From positions 1-14,357 of the forward strand of contig JAKAAJ010000026.1 in the NCBI GenBank assembly GCA_021802365.1: a stretch of DNA of 14,357 bases, in the 5' to 3' direction. The notes under the pieces were generated by a model. That model did no database searches. It worked only from the letters and a program-made list of their open reading frames with translations, and was not told where the DNA came from. Positions 1-7,656 of the stretch are shown here, piece after piece. Made by a program: the position numbers and the translations under genes. Position 1 is the stretch's first letter; each line of letters begins with the position of its first letter. The DNA comes from Thermoplasmata archaeon. Lineage in GTDB: Archaea > Thermoplasmatota > Thermoplasmata > Thermoplasmatales > Thermoplasmataceae.

Positions 1-518
1 TGGACTTTTTTATCCCTTTCCCAGTTGTAGATGTTCATGGATGGTCAACCGATATATCTATTTAAATGTAAAGTTTCGATTTTGTTCCTAATATTCAGAT
101 AAAGAGTTAGGAAATAGCCAAATCTCTTTTTTTCATTTATTTCCAGTGTTATTTTTATAAAGATTAAATCAAAGGATGATTCTTTTTCTCAGGTTGGTTT
201 AGGTTCAGGAACGTTCTTAAGTTTTTCATATATCATGAAAAGAATGGACTGATTTTATAATTGTAAATTGGTTCGGGTCTTGACGACGCCATTCTAAAAT
301 CCTACCACCATGCCTCGTTGATTACTTTTTTGGAATATTTTTTATGGAAATTCTATGAAGTGGTTTGTGTCTTTATCTCCTATGTTCAAAGACTATGGTT
401 GGGTAGCAAATACCTATTGACCCTTGCATTTCATTGTACCGAGACATTATTCTAAAAACTGACTCAAAACTAGGTAATGAATAAATATGATCTGGTTATA
501 GGGTTTAAATAAGATTGA
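1..518. other. AT-rich intergenic region, no convincing gene
   Basis: This leading stretch is AT-rich with many short T and A runs and stop codons in all frames. The longest open stretch I found is a plus-strand frame of about 62 codons (267-455) that has no ATG and no family resemblance I recognise. No tRNA cloverleaf, tandem repeat or clear C/D-box pair is visible. The last 40 bases hold A/T-rich elements (ATAAATAT at 481-488 and TTTAAATA at 504-511) that probably form the promoter of the membrane protein gene starting at 519. The left part may be downstream sequence of a gene outside the window. Confidence 0.5.
481..511 (+). promoter_or_regulatory. Candidate TATA elements upstream of the membrane protein gene
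   Basis: Two A/T-rich elements precede ATG 519. ATAAATAT (481-488) would put transcription start near 511 and give a leader of a few bases. TTTAAATA (504-511) is the better TATA match but would place the start inside the coding region, so the upstream element is the more likely promoter. Confidence 0.35.
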
Positions 519-2060
519 ATGGCCAATACAGAGAACAATGAGGCATCCCAGCTTGCTTACAGACCAAAACTTTTGAAGGGATTAGCTTACGGTTTTTTAT
601 CTCTTTTTTCCATTTATCTTATGTATATCCTTGGTGGAGCAGATTCAAGGATTTACACAGATCCAATACTTGCTGGCAGTACTTATCAGCCATTCCTTTT
701 AGCTTTATTCCTGCTGATAGCAATTATGTTTATCAACCGGAAGCATCCAATAATTCTCTCCTATATTACCGGCATTCTAATGGTAGGGTACATTGGAATT
801 GCACTGGTTATTTCCAGCAATTTTACCCTGCTTATTTTTCCAGTTGTTTCTGCAATATTGCTGTATCTGATGTACGTATCCATATCAGATGATTTCCCCC
901 ATGGTTTCAGAAGAACTGGAATATTTGTTATTGCAGTCTTCATAATGTTCCTCATTGGAGGTGCTGTAAGGTTCTACTTAAATCCAAATGAATTTGCTCT
1001 TCTTATTGGCTCTATATATGATGATGAAAACCCGCTGGGTGTGCCATTTCTTTTTTACAACGGAATAATCTTCTATGGCCAGTATCTTGTTGTTACTGTG
1101 AGCCTTCCAATAATAGTGCTTTTCTCGGCACTTGCTGCAGTACTGACTGAAAACTACCTTTTAATATTCCATCTTTCAAAAAATCCCGGTTCATCTTCTA
1201 TTAGTAATTTCAGCAGATCTGCTAACAGTGCACTAACGGCTCTTTCATGCCAGTGTGAGGGAATAACGGCTGCTTTTCCCTCAATCGTAGCCACACTCCT
1301 ACTGAGCGCAGTTATCCCCCTTATTTCACTCAGCATTTTCCTAGTAGCTATGACAAATGTATTCCTTGCACTTTACTTTATCAGGGGAAAGCGCATTATC
1401 TTCCTGGAAAAAGTGTGGAAGTTCCCTTCTACAGATAGGTTCGTCTATTTGAACGTTGCTCTTATAGTTCTTATTCCGGTATTGAGTTTGTATGCGATAT
1501 ATTTTGGTTTTGAAAGGTCTCTGCCTGTACTCGCTTTTATAAATATATCAATGTTCCTTTACGGAATACTTGTATTTTATGGGTTCTGGACTTTCACAAG
1601 AAGGCCAATATCCATGAATAAGCCAGTGATTTATTCTCTTATTCTAATATCTTCAATACTAATGTTTCTATGGTACTATCCACCATTAACATCAGACGCT
1701 GCATTTTCTATCTTAGGATTCATAGCAATGTCTGTGTCTTCTATATCGGGTGGGATACTTTCAGGCATTGTTTTCAAGTCGCTGTCTGAGAGGGCAGGGA
1801 GACTTTATTTGCAATTCATCACTATGATGTTTACAACATTGGCAATAATTGTATTCTACATAACCGCCATAGCTCTTGATATTGTCTATAGGCCATTTGG
1901 CTCCACAGAGCAGCTCCTTTTCTCACTCCTTGTTTGGGGTGTGACTCTACCGTTCGTATGGATAAGCACCAACATTTCACTTAATTATGAGGTACCATCC
2001 AGTAATCAAGTATTTATTATTGAAGAAAAGGGAGCCCACGATACTGATATTGGAGCTTAA
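519..2060 (+). CDS. Polytopic membrane protein of unknown function
   Basis: I do not recognise this 513-residue protein. It is very hydrophobic, with about 12-13 likely membrane segments (near 17-39, 57-73, 79-99, 101-121, 132-151, 175-213, 251-288 probably as two, 309-330, 335-358, 370-387, 395-419, 432-457 and 465-486) and a short polar C-terminal tail. A central polar loop (219-243, rich in Ser and Asn) leads into the motif SCQCEG at 243-248, just before a segment containing AAFPS; this is the most distinctive part and holds the only cysteine pair I see. There is no P-loop, no obvious transporter signature and no signal-peptide cleavage site. The ATG at 519 is the only reasonable start, because the next Met (35) lies inside the first membrane helix. 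It appears to be a single-gene unit ahead of EF-2. It could be a transporter or an assembly factor; the sequence does not decide. Confidence 0.8.
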   Translation: MANTENNEASQLAYRPKLLKGLAYGFLSLFSIYLMYILGGADSRIYTDPILAGSTYQPFLLALFLLIAIMFINRKHPIILSYITGILMVGYIGIALVISSNFTLLIFPVVSAILLYLMYVSISDDFPHGFRRTGIFVIAVFIMFLIGGAVRFYLNPNEFALLIGSIYDDENPLGVPFLFYNGIIFYGQYLVVTVSLPIIVLFSALAAVLTENYLLIFHLSKNPGSSSISNFSRSANSALTALSCQCEGITAAFPSIVATLLLSAVIPLISLSIFLVAMTNVFLALYFIRGKRIIFLEKVWKFPSTDRFVYLNVALIVLIPVLSLYAIYFGFERSLPVLAFINISMFLYGILVFYGFWTFTRRPISMNKPVIYSLILISSILMFLWYYPPLTSDAAFSILGFIAMSVSSISGGILSGIVFKSLSERAGRLYLQFITMMFTTLAIIVFYITAIALDIVYRPFGSTEQLLFSLLVWGVTLPFVWISTNISLNYEVPSSNQVFIIEEKGAHDTDIGA

Positions 2061-2109
2061 TACATTGAAAAAAAGCCAAAAATGATTACGAGAAAAGATG
2101 TAATTATTG

Positions 2110-2118
2110 TTATATAAG
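2110..2118 (+). promoter_or_regulatory. TATA box for EF-2
   Basis: TTATATAAG is a strong archaeal TATA box centred about 40 nt before ATG 2154. Transcription should start near 2140, giving a leader of about 13 nt. That leader carries GGTG (2146-2149), a partial Shine-Dalgarno match 4 nt before the ATG. EF-2 is therefore probably read from a short leadered mRNA, unlike the apparently leaderless genes in this window. Confidence 0.55.
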
Positions 2119-2153
2119 ACTGTTCAATATCCGATAAATAAAGTTGGTGTTAT

Positions 2154-4358
2154 ATGGGTCGAAAAGAGGACAATATCGCCAAGGCAATGAAACTTATAGA
2201 ATTGCCTGACAGAATTAGGAATATGGGGATCGCTGCCCATATTGATCATGGAAAAACAACATTGAGTGACAACCTGATCGCTGGAGCAGGAATGATGAGT
2301 GAGGATCTGGCTGGAAAACAGTTGATGCTTGACTTCGATGAACAGGAACAGGCAAGAGGAATCACAATAAACGCTGCTACTGCCTCAATGGTTCATGAAC
2401 TTGATGGGAAGGAGTATTTGATTAACCTTATAGATACCCCTGGTCACGTCGATTTTGGTGGAGATGTAACAAGGGCAATGAGGGCCGTTGATGGCTGTAT
2501 TATTGTGGTTGATTCTGTGGAAGGAGTAATGCCACAGACTGAAACAGTTATAAGGCAGGCACTCAGGGAAAGAGTCAAGCCAGTATTGTTCATCAATAAG
2601 GTGGATAGGCTTATAAATGAACTTAAGCTGAATGGAGAGGAAATGCAGAAGCGTTTCCTGAAAATAATTATGGACGTAAACAGGCTTCTTGCAAAGTACG
2701 CTCCAGCAGAGTTCCGCCAGGACTGGCAGGTAAATGTTCAGGACGGAAGGGTAGCCTTTGGTTCTGCATATAACAACTGGGCTATATCCGTACCTGCAAT
2801 GAAGACATTCGGCGTTACTTTTAAAGATATAGCAGAACTGGTGAGGGACGGAAAACAGAAAGAACTCGCTAAAAAGGCACAGCTTCATAAAATCATTCTA
2901 AACATGGTTATCAGGCATCTTCCCAACCCAAAGGAGGCTCAGAAATACAGGATACCACAGATATGGAGAGGAGATGCAGAATCACCAATTGGGAAAGCCA
3001 TGGCAGAATGCAACAGCCACGGCCCTGTAAGTATGATGATAACCAAAATTATCATTGATCCCCATGCAGGAGAGATTGCTGTAGGCCGAGTTTTCAGCGG
3101 TACAATCAAGAAAGGCAGCGAACTTTACATTGCGGGGCAGGGGAATACTAAATTCAAGGTTCAGCTGCTTGCAATGATGGTTGGTCCTGATAGGATTTCT
3201 GTCGATCAGATGGATGCAGGAAACATTGCTGCAGTGGTTGGCCTTAAGGCGGCCATTGCAGGTTCCACTGTCTCATCCAATGCAGATATGGATCCTTTCG
3301 AACCAATGATGCATTACACAGATCCAGTGGTTACACTTGCCATTGAGGCAAAGCATACAGCGGATCTCCCAAAGCTCATAGATGTCCTAAGGAGCGTTTC
3401 AAAGGCTGATCCCTCAATTCAGGTTGAAATAAATCAGGAGACAGGAGAGCACCTAATTTCAGGAATGGGTGAACTCCATCTGGAAGTCACTCTATACAGG
3501 GTTAAAAACGATTACAAGGTGGAAGTTCAGACTTCCGAGCCTCTTGTAGTTTACAGAGAAACCATAGATCACAAAGGAGGGCCTTTTGAAGGAAAGTCAC
3601 CAAACAAACACAACAGGTTTTACTTCGAGGTAGAGCCGCTGGCCGAGGAGGTAATAGCCCTTATTAAAGAAGGTACAGTCCCTCAGGGAACAAAATTCAA
3701 AGACAAAAAAGCTCTGATAGACATCCTGGAAAAGAATGGGCTGTCAAGAGAGGAAGCCAGAGGTCTCATAGCGGTAGAAGGAAATAATATAATGGTTGAC
3801 GTAACAAAAGGAATTCAGTATCTAGATGAGACAATGGAACTTCTGATTGAATCATTCAATGAAGTCATGAACAGGGGTCCACTTGCCAATGAGAAAGTTT
3901 TCGGGATCAAGGCGAGACTGGTAGACGCAAAGCTTCATGAAGACAGTATTCACAGGGGTCCAGCTCAGGTAATTCCAGCTGGAAGGAACTCAATTTATGG
4001 TGCAATGACTCAGGCAAAGAGGGTGCTTATGGAACCAATGCAAAAGGTATTCATCAACGTTCCTCAGGATATAATGGGTTCTGTAACTAACGAAATTCAG
4101 CAGAGAAGAGGTGTCGTGGAGGAAATGAACCAGGATGGGGAGGATCTTGTTATAGTGGCAAAGGTTCCAGTTTCCGGAATGTTTGGTTTCGCCTCTGCAA
4201 TAAGGAGTGCTACGGGTGGAAAAGTCCTCTGGAGTTCTGAAAACTATGGATATCAGAGAGTGCCATCTGAGCTTCAGAAAGATATTGTGGCAAAGATAAG
4301 GGAGAGGAAAGGGCTGAAACCTGAGCCATACGATGAGGCATATTACGCCTCTCTTTAA
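2154..4358 (+). CDS. fusA: Translation elongation factor 2 (aEF-2)
   Basis: This 734-residue protein is the archaeal GTPase that drives ribosomal translocation, and its length is usual for archaeal EF-2. The G-domain motifs are all visible: P-loop AHIDHGKT at 28-35, switch I RGITI at 68-72, DTPGH at 94-98 and NKVD at 148-151. Domain II follows (around 285-380), then domain III with the SGMGELHLEV motif. Domain IV carries the diphthamide loop IHRGPAQ, with His600 as the residue modified to diphthamide by the Dph enzymes. Domain V runs to the C-terminus, which ends in YYASL. The ATG at 2154 is supported by the normal N-terminus and by the TATA box upstream. Only five T residues separate its stop codon from the next gene. 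No truncation or missing catalytic residue is seen. Confidence 0.98.
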   Translation: MGRKEDNIAKAMKLIELPDRIRNMGIAAHIDHGKTTLSDNLIAGAGMMSEDLAGKQLMLDFDEQEQARGITINAATASMVHELDGKEYLINLIDTPGHVDFGGDVTRAMRAVDGCIIVVDSVEGVMPQTETVIRQALRERVKPVLFINKVDRLINELKLNGEEMQKRFLKIIMDVNRLLAKYAPAEFRQDWQVNVQDGRVAFGSAYNNWAISVPAMKTFGVTFKDIAELVRDGKQKELAKKAQLHKIILNMVIRHLPNPKEAQKYRIPQIWRGDAESPIGKAMAECNSHGPVSMMITKIIIDPHAGEIAVGRVFSGTIKKGSELYIAGQGNTKFKVQLLAMMVGPDRISVDQMDAGNIAAVVGLKAAIAGSTVSSNADMDPFEPMMHYTDPVVTLAIEAKHTADLPKLIDVLRSVSKADPSIQVEINQETGEHLISGMGELHLEVTLYRVKNDYKVEVQTSEPLVVYRETIDHKGGPFEGKSPNKHNRFYFEVEPLAEEVIALIKEGTVPQGTKFKDKKALIDILEKNGLSREEARGLIAVEGNNIMVDVTKGIQYLDETMELLIESFNEVMNRGPLANEKVFGIKARLVDAKLHEDSIHRGPAQVIPAGRNSIYGAMTQAKRVLMEPMQKVFINVPQDIMGSVTNEIQQRRGVVEEMNQDGEDLVIVAKVPVSGMFGFASAIRSATGGKVLWSSENYGYQRVPSELQKDIVAKIRERKGLKPEPYDEAYYASL

Positions 4359-4363
4359 TTTTT

Positions 4364-5389
4364 ATGAAGTTCATCTGCCTCAGGTGTCAGAAGGAACGCA
4401 ATAACTTCGATCTCTACTGCTCTTGTGGCGGTCTTTTCAGACCGGTCCATGATTTTCAATTCAGTTCAAACTTGAAAAGCAATTTTCCATATATTTCAAA
4501 ATGGGTTAGCCTGGGTGAAACTCTTACTCCTCTTATAGAAAGACAGCAATTTTTCCTGAAACTTGACTATTTTTCACCCACATATTCATACAAGGATAGA
4601 GGCACAATCACCCTCATATCCAGCCTTCTTGGAAAAATTCCTGAGGGATCAGATATAAACGAGGATTCATCTGGAAATGCTGGGGCCTCCATAGCAGCGT
4701 ATGCCTCAGCGGCAGGTTTTAAACCGAATATATATGTCCCCCAAAATGCCAGTGAGTCCAAGATAAACCAGATAAAGAGCTACGGTGCAAAAATCCATAC
4801 GGTTCAAGGGTCGAGGGAAAACGTTATGGAAGCCTGCAAAAGGGCCCCTGGATTCTATGCAAGCCATGTTCTCAGGCCTGAATTCAGAGATGGGATCAGG
4901 ATGCTTAGCTACGAAATCATGACACAATTGAACTGGCATATTCCTGATGCGGTTGTGATGCCTGTGTCAGCTGGCACACTGCTTCTCGGTGTGATATACG
5001 GATTCAGGCATCTTCTCAACTCAGGGGAAATTTCCAGGATACCACAGATTATAGCCGTACAGACCGAATTCGTCTCCCCGCTTTATCACAGGATGGAGGG
5101 ATTGCAATACAATCCTCCCAGGTCATATGTTTCTGTAGCCGATGCTCTTGTCTCACAGTCGCCTCCTCTTCTGGATGAGATGTATGAATCACTGAAAGGT
5201 TATGGAAAGGTGCTCATGGTAAGTGAGAATGAGATCATAAGTTCAAGAGAAATGCTGGCGCGGTCAGGTATACTTATTGAATATAGTTCTGCAGTAGCTT
5301 ACGCAGGTGCCCTGAAACTGAAGGGATTGAAACCTGTGGTAATACTTACAGGAAATGGCCTCAAAAGTTCATACCCGAAATCCATTTGA
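4364..5389 (+). CDS. thrC: Threonine synthase-like PLP enzyme
   Basis: This 341-residue fold-type II PLP enzyme most resembles archaeal threonine synthase, which converts O-phosphohomoserine to threonine. It opens with a small zinc-ribbon-like module (C5-x2-C8 and C19-x-C21), common at the N-terminus of archaeal threonine synthases. The PLP lysine is K77 in SYKDRG, followed by the phosphate-binding loop SSGNAG (102-107) and a C-terminal TGNG (329-332) that would contact the cofactor ring. ATG 4364 is the right start because the first Cys pair begins at residue 5. It lies 5 nt after the EF-2 stop, with an all-T spacer and no Shine-Dalgarno, so it is probably co-transcribed with EF-2. No homoserine kinase or homoserine dehydrogenase gene is adjacent. 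At 341 residues it is short for the family, so a related fold-type II lyase such as a cysteine or cysteate synthase-like enzyme cannot be excluded. Confidence 0.82.
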   Translation: MKFICLRCQKERNNFDLYCSCGGLFRPVHDFQFSSNLKSNFPYISKWVSLGETLTPLIERQQFFLKLDYFSPTYSYKDRGTITLISSLLGKIPEGSDINEDSSGNAGASIAAYASAAGFKPNIYVPQNASESKINQIKSYGAKIHTVQGSRENVMEACKRAPGFYASHVLRPEFRDGIRMLSYEIMTQLNWHIPDAVVMPVSAGTLLLGVIYGFRHLLNSGEISRIPQIIAVQTEFVSPLYHRMEGLQYNPPRSYVSVADALVSQSPPLLDEMYESLKGYGKVLMVSENEIISSREMLARSGILIEYSSAVAYAGALKLKGLKPVVILTGNGLKSSYPKSI

Positions 5390-5461
5390 TTGCAATTCAA
5401 AGTAATCACCACAGATATCATTGAGATTTTCACCTTTTAACAACTGCCAGTCTCATCCAAT

Positions 5462-5471
5462 ATTATAAATA
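5462..5471 (+). promoter_or_regulatory. TATA box for the M20 amidohydrolase, leaderless geometry
   Basis: ATTATAAATA is centred about 26 nt upstream of ATG 5493, the usual TATA-to-transcription-start distance in archaea. The mRNA should begin at or next to the start codon. No Shine-Dalgarno is present between the box and the ATG. Confidence 0.65.
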
Positions 5472-5492
5472 TTAATTATTCCTAATTGAAAT

Positions 5493-6674
5493 ATGAAAGG
5501 AGAGAACCTTCTGAAAGAGATAGAGGAGATAAATGACGAGATAGTTGCCATTAGAAGGCATATTCATGAGCATCCGGAACTTTCTTTCCATGAATCGGAG
5601 ACAGAGTCTTTTATAGCCAGAAAGCTGGAGGAGTTTGGCATAGAGGTCAAAAAGGGAGTTGGAGGCCATGGTGTAGTTGGACTGATAAAAGGAGGAAATG
5701 GAGATCGCACTATTGGCCTGAGAGCAGATATGGATGCATTGCCTGTCACTGAGGAGACTGGGCTTCCATTCTCTTCAAAAGTTCCCGGGGTGATGCATGC
5801 CTGTGGACATGACTCTCATGTTGCCATGCTTCTTGGTGCGGCTAAAATACTCGCAAAACATCGAAACGAACTGAAACAAAATGTCAAGTTTCTCTTCCAG
5901 CCAGCCGAAGAGGATGGAGGGGAGGGAGGTGCACTACCGATGATAAAGGCCGGTGCACTAGAAAATCCGCACGTGGATCACGTATTTGGCATTCATGTTA
6001 TGAGTAATTCACCATCGGGGACTATCGCAATAAGATCCGGCCCGGTAATGGCGGCCCCTGATCTCTTTAAAATAGAAATAATAGGGAAAGGTGGTCACGG
6101 TTCAGAGCCAAATGAGGCCATAGATCCTATTTTCATCGGTGCACAGGTGATCAATTCAATCTATGGAATAAGGGCAAGATTCATGAATCAGGTCAAACCT
6201 CTCGTTATATCTGTCTGTATGGTTTCAAGTGGAACGAAGGATAACATAATACCGGAAAAAATGCACATGGAGGGAACCATAAGAACTCTGGACGAGACAA
6301 TGAGGGCAGAAGTCAAAAGGAAGATGAGTGAAATTGTTCCCAGGATAATAGAGGGATTCGGTGCGAAAGGCCACATCTCTTTCAAGGAAAATGCCTATCC
6401 AGTAACATATAACGATCCCGCTTCGACTGAAAAAGTTATAGAGATTCTGAAAACTATTCCGCAATTCAAGGTAATTGACATTGGCCCTATCATGGGTGGA
6501 GAGGATGTGTCGCGTTTCCTGGAGAAAGCGCCAGGTACGTACTATTTTATGGGAACAAGGAATGAAGAAAAAAACCTGGTATTCCCTAATCATTCGTCAA
6601 AGTTTGCCGCAGATGAAGATATTTTGAAGTATGGAACACTCTCACATGTGCTCATTGCACTTAATTTCGAGTAA
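5493..6674 (+). CDS. M20-family metallo-amidohydrolase (N-acyl amino acid / hippurate hydrolase type)
   Basis: This 393-residue enzyme belongs to the M20 peptidases (carboxypeptidase Ss1, aminoacylase, hippurate hydrolase and indole-acetyl amino acid hydrolase group), which remove an acyl group or residue from an amide-linked amino acid using a two-metal centre. The metal and catalytic residues are in place: HACGHDSH from 102 with C104 and H106, PAEE with E139 as likely general base and E140 as ligand, H168 in GIHVM, and H367 in NHSSKF. Residues of about 185-295 form the lid/dimerisation domain. There is no signal peptide, so it should act in the cytoplasm, probably in peptide or acyl-amino-acid scavenging. 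It has its own promoter, and the neighbours do not narrow the substrate. The family is clear; the exact substrate is not. Confidence 0.93.
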   Translation: MKGENLLKEIEEINDEIVAIRRHIHEHPELSFHESETESFIARKLEEFGIEVKKGVGGHGVVGLIKGGNGDRTIGLRADMDALPVTEETGLPFSSKVPGVMHACGHDSHVAMLLGAAKILAKHRNELKQNVKFLFQPAEEDGGEGGALPMIKAGALENPHVDHVFGIHVMSNSPSGTIAIRSGPVMAAPDLFKIEIIGKGGHGSEPNEAIDPIFIGAQVINSIYGIRARFMNQVKPLVISVCMVSSGTKDNIIPEKMHMEGTIRTLDETMRAEVKRKMSEIVPRIIEGFGAKGHISFKENAYPVTYNDPASTEKVIEILKTIPQFKVIDIGPIMGGEDVSRFLEKAPGTYYFMGTRNEEKNLVFPNHSSKFAADEDILKYGTLSHVLIALNFE

Positions 6675-6733
6675 TACAAGAATATCTCTCTGAAGAAGAA
6701 ATTGAACCGAGCCGGGTCCACAGAGATTAAATG

Positions 6734-7192
6734 TTATGCAAGGGAAGGGTCTGGTTTTTTCTCTTTATCAATACTTTTTCCGTTTATTGTGAGGCTATAC
6801 CTTAGATCGGTTCCACCACGTATAGCAAGTATGGAAACACTGCAATACTTGGTTAGAGAGAGGTTAATTGCTTTCCTTACCTTGTCTGGATCAATGTCAC
6901 CTTCGAACATGAAATGGATGTCAGCCCATTTAACTACCTTGGGGTGCTCCTCTTCACGTTCCGCTCTCACTTTCACTCTGAAATCTGTGTAATTCTGTCT
7001 CATCTTGGCAAGAATTGAAATGACATCACCACTGGTACATCCAGCCATCCCGAATAGCAGAAACTGTGTTGGGGAATACATCCGGGTATTATCTGCGGAT
7101 GGTTCTTTTATAACTACTTCCTCCATTTCAGGATCTGAAGATACCAGGCCTTTGTTCCGCTGTAGCTTGAAATTTACCTCTAGTGAAGACAT
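6734..7192 (-). CDS. OsmC/Ohr-family protein
   Basis: This is a 152-residue OsmC-family protein. The family includes thiol-dependent peroxidases that reduce organic hydroperoxides, as well as members of unknown role. The two expected cysteines are present: C52 in GMAGCTSGD at the start of the long central helix and C117 in TKYCSVS. C52 would be the peroxidatic residue and C117 the resolving one. Length and order of elements fit the YhfA/OsmC-like subgroup. It is the last gene of the minus-strand trio, 5 nt after the DUF1641 stop, with no clear Shine-Dalgarno in the spacer, so translation coupling is likely. Its 3' end lies 59 nt from the converging amidohydrolase gene. In this context it probably serves thiol or peroxide chemistry with the flavoprotein. 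Confidence 0.9.
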   Translation of the reverse strand: MSSLEVNFKLQRNKGLVSSDPEMEEVVIKEPSADNTRMYSPTQFLLFGMAGCTSGDVISILAKMRQNYTDFRVKVRAEREEEHPKVVKWADIHFMFEGDIDPDKVRKAINLSLTKYCSVSILAIRGGTDLRYSLTINGKSIDKEKKPDPSLA

Positions 7193-7197
7193 TTTTA

Positions 7198-7656
7198 TCA
7201 GTCTTCCGGGACTTTCTTCAACGCCATTCCAATGGCTTTAAGAGCGTTAAGTACGGCGGTAAGACCAGCAGAAGTTTCCGGGTCCTTCAGCATGGCATAC
7301 AACCTCAGGAAGGAAGTTGCCTCAGGGTTTTTTGCGCCTACTACCATGCCTTCCCATATAGCCTCCGAATTATAGAGTATAGAATTTATTGCGTTAGAGG
7401 ACATTTCACTGGACATAGAATGTATGAGGGCTGATAGAAGATTCATGGCTTTCTGGGCTCCATGCAGAAATTCCTTGGAGCTCATAAGATGCGACAGGTG
7501 TTCCAGGCTGTCAAGTATACCAGTTTCCTTAAGGTTAACTATTACTTTGATTGCAGCCTCAAGCTGGCCGGTATTTTCCATAATTTCTTTCAGAAATAAC
7601 TCTATGTTATCCTGAGGCTGTCCCTGAAATTCCTTCTGTTTCTGTTCTTCTGACAT
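7198..7656 (-). CDS. DUF1641-family helical protein
   Basis: This 152-residue all-helical protein matches the DUF1641 family as I know it: a repeating pattern of amphipathic helices (NLKETGILDSLEHL at 41-54) and a C-terminal signature around LKDPETSAGLTAVLNALKAIG (123-143). It has no cysteines and no membrane segment. DUF1641 genes are often found beside SQR-like or other FAD/NAD(P) oxidoreductases and formate dehydrogenase genes; the function is unknown, and a partner or membrane-adaptor role is a guess. Here its ATG directly follows the TGA of the flavoprotein gene with no spacer, and a purine-rich stretch (GGGGGATGAT, reading the minus strand) just upstream may act as ribosome binding site. 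The tight joint implies the two products are made together. Confidence 0.8.
   Translation of the reverse strand: MSEEQKQKEFQGQPQDNIELFLKEIMENTGQLEAAIKVIVNLKETGILDSLEHLSHLMSSKEFLHGAQKAMNLLSALIHSMSSEMSSNAINSILYNSEAIWEGMVVGAKNPEATSFLRLYAMLKDPETSAGLTAVLNALKAIGMALKKVPED

Noticed and set aside
170..260. Possible C/D-box RNA (GGATGAT with a later CTGA)
   Set aside because: The C-box match is incomplete and there are no paired terminal stems or internal C'/D' boxes.
2385..2888. Long minus-strand open frame of 167 codons opposite EF-2
   Set aside because: It lies wholly inside a certain EF-2 gene, and its product shows no family pattern and an odd, Cys/Tyr/His-rich composition typical of an antisense shadow.
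6702..7434. Plus-strand open frames opposite the OsmC and DUF1641 genes
   Set aside because: The minus-strand frames encode recognisable families with correct lengths and tight spacing; the plus-strand frames have no recognisable motif and no promoter.
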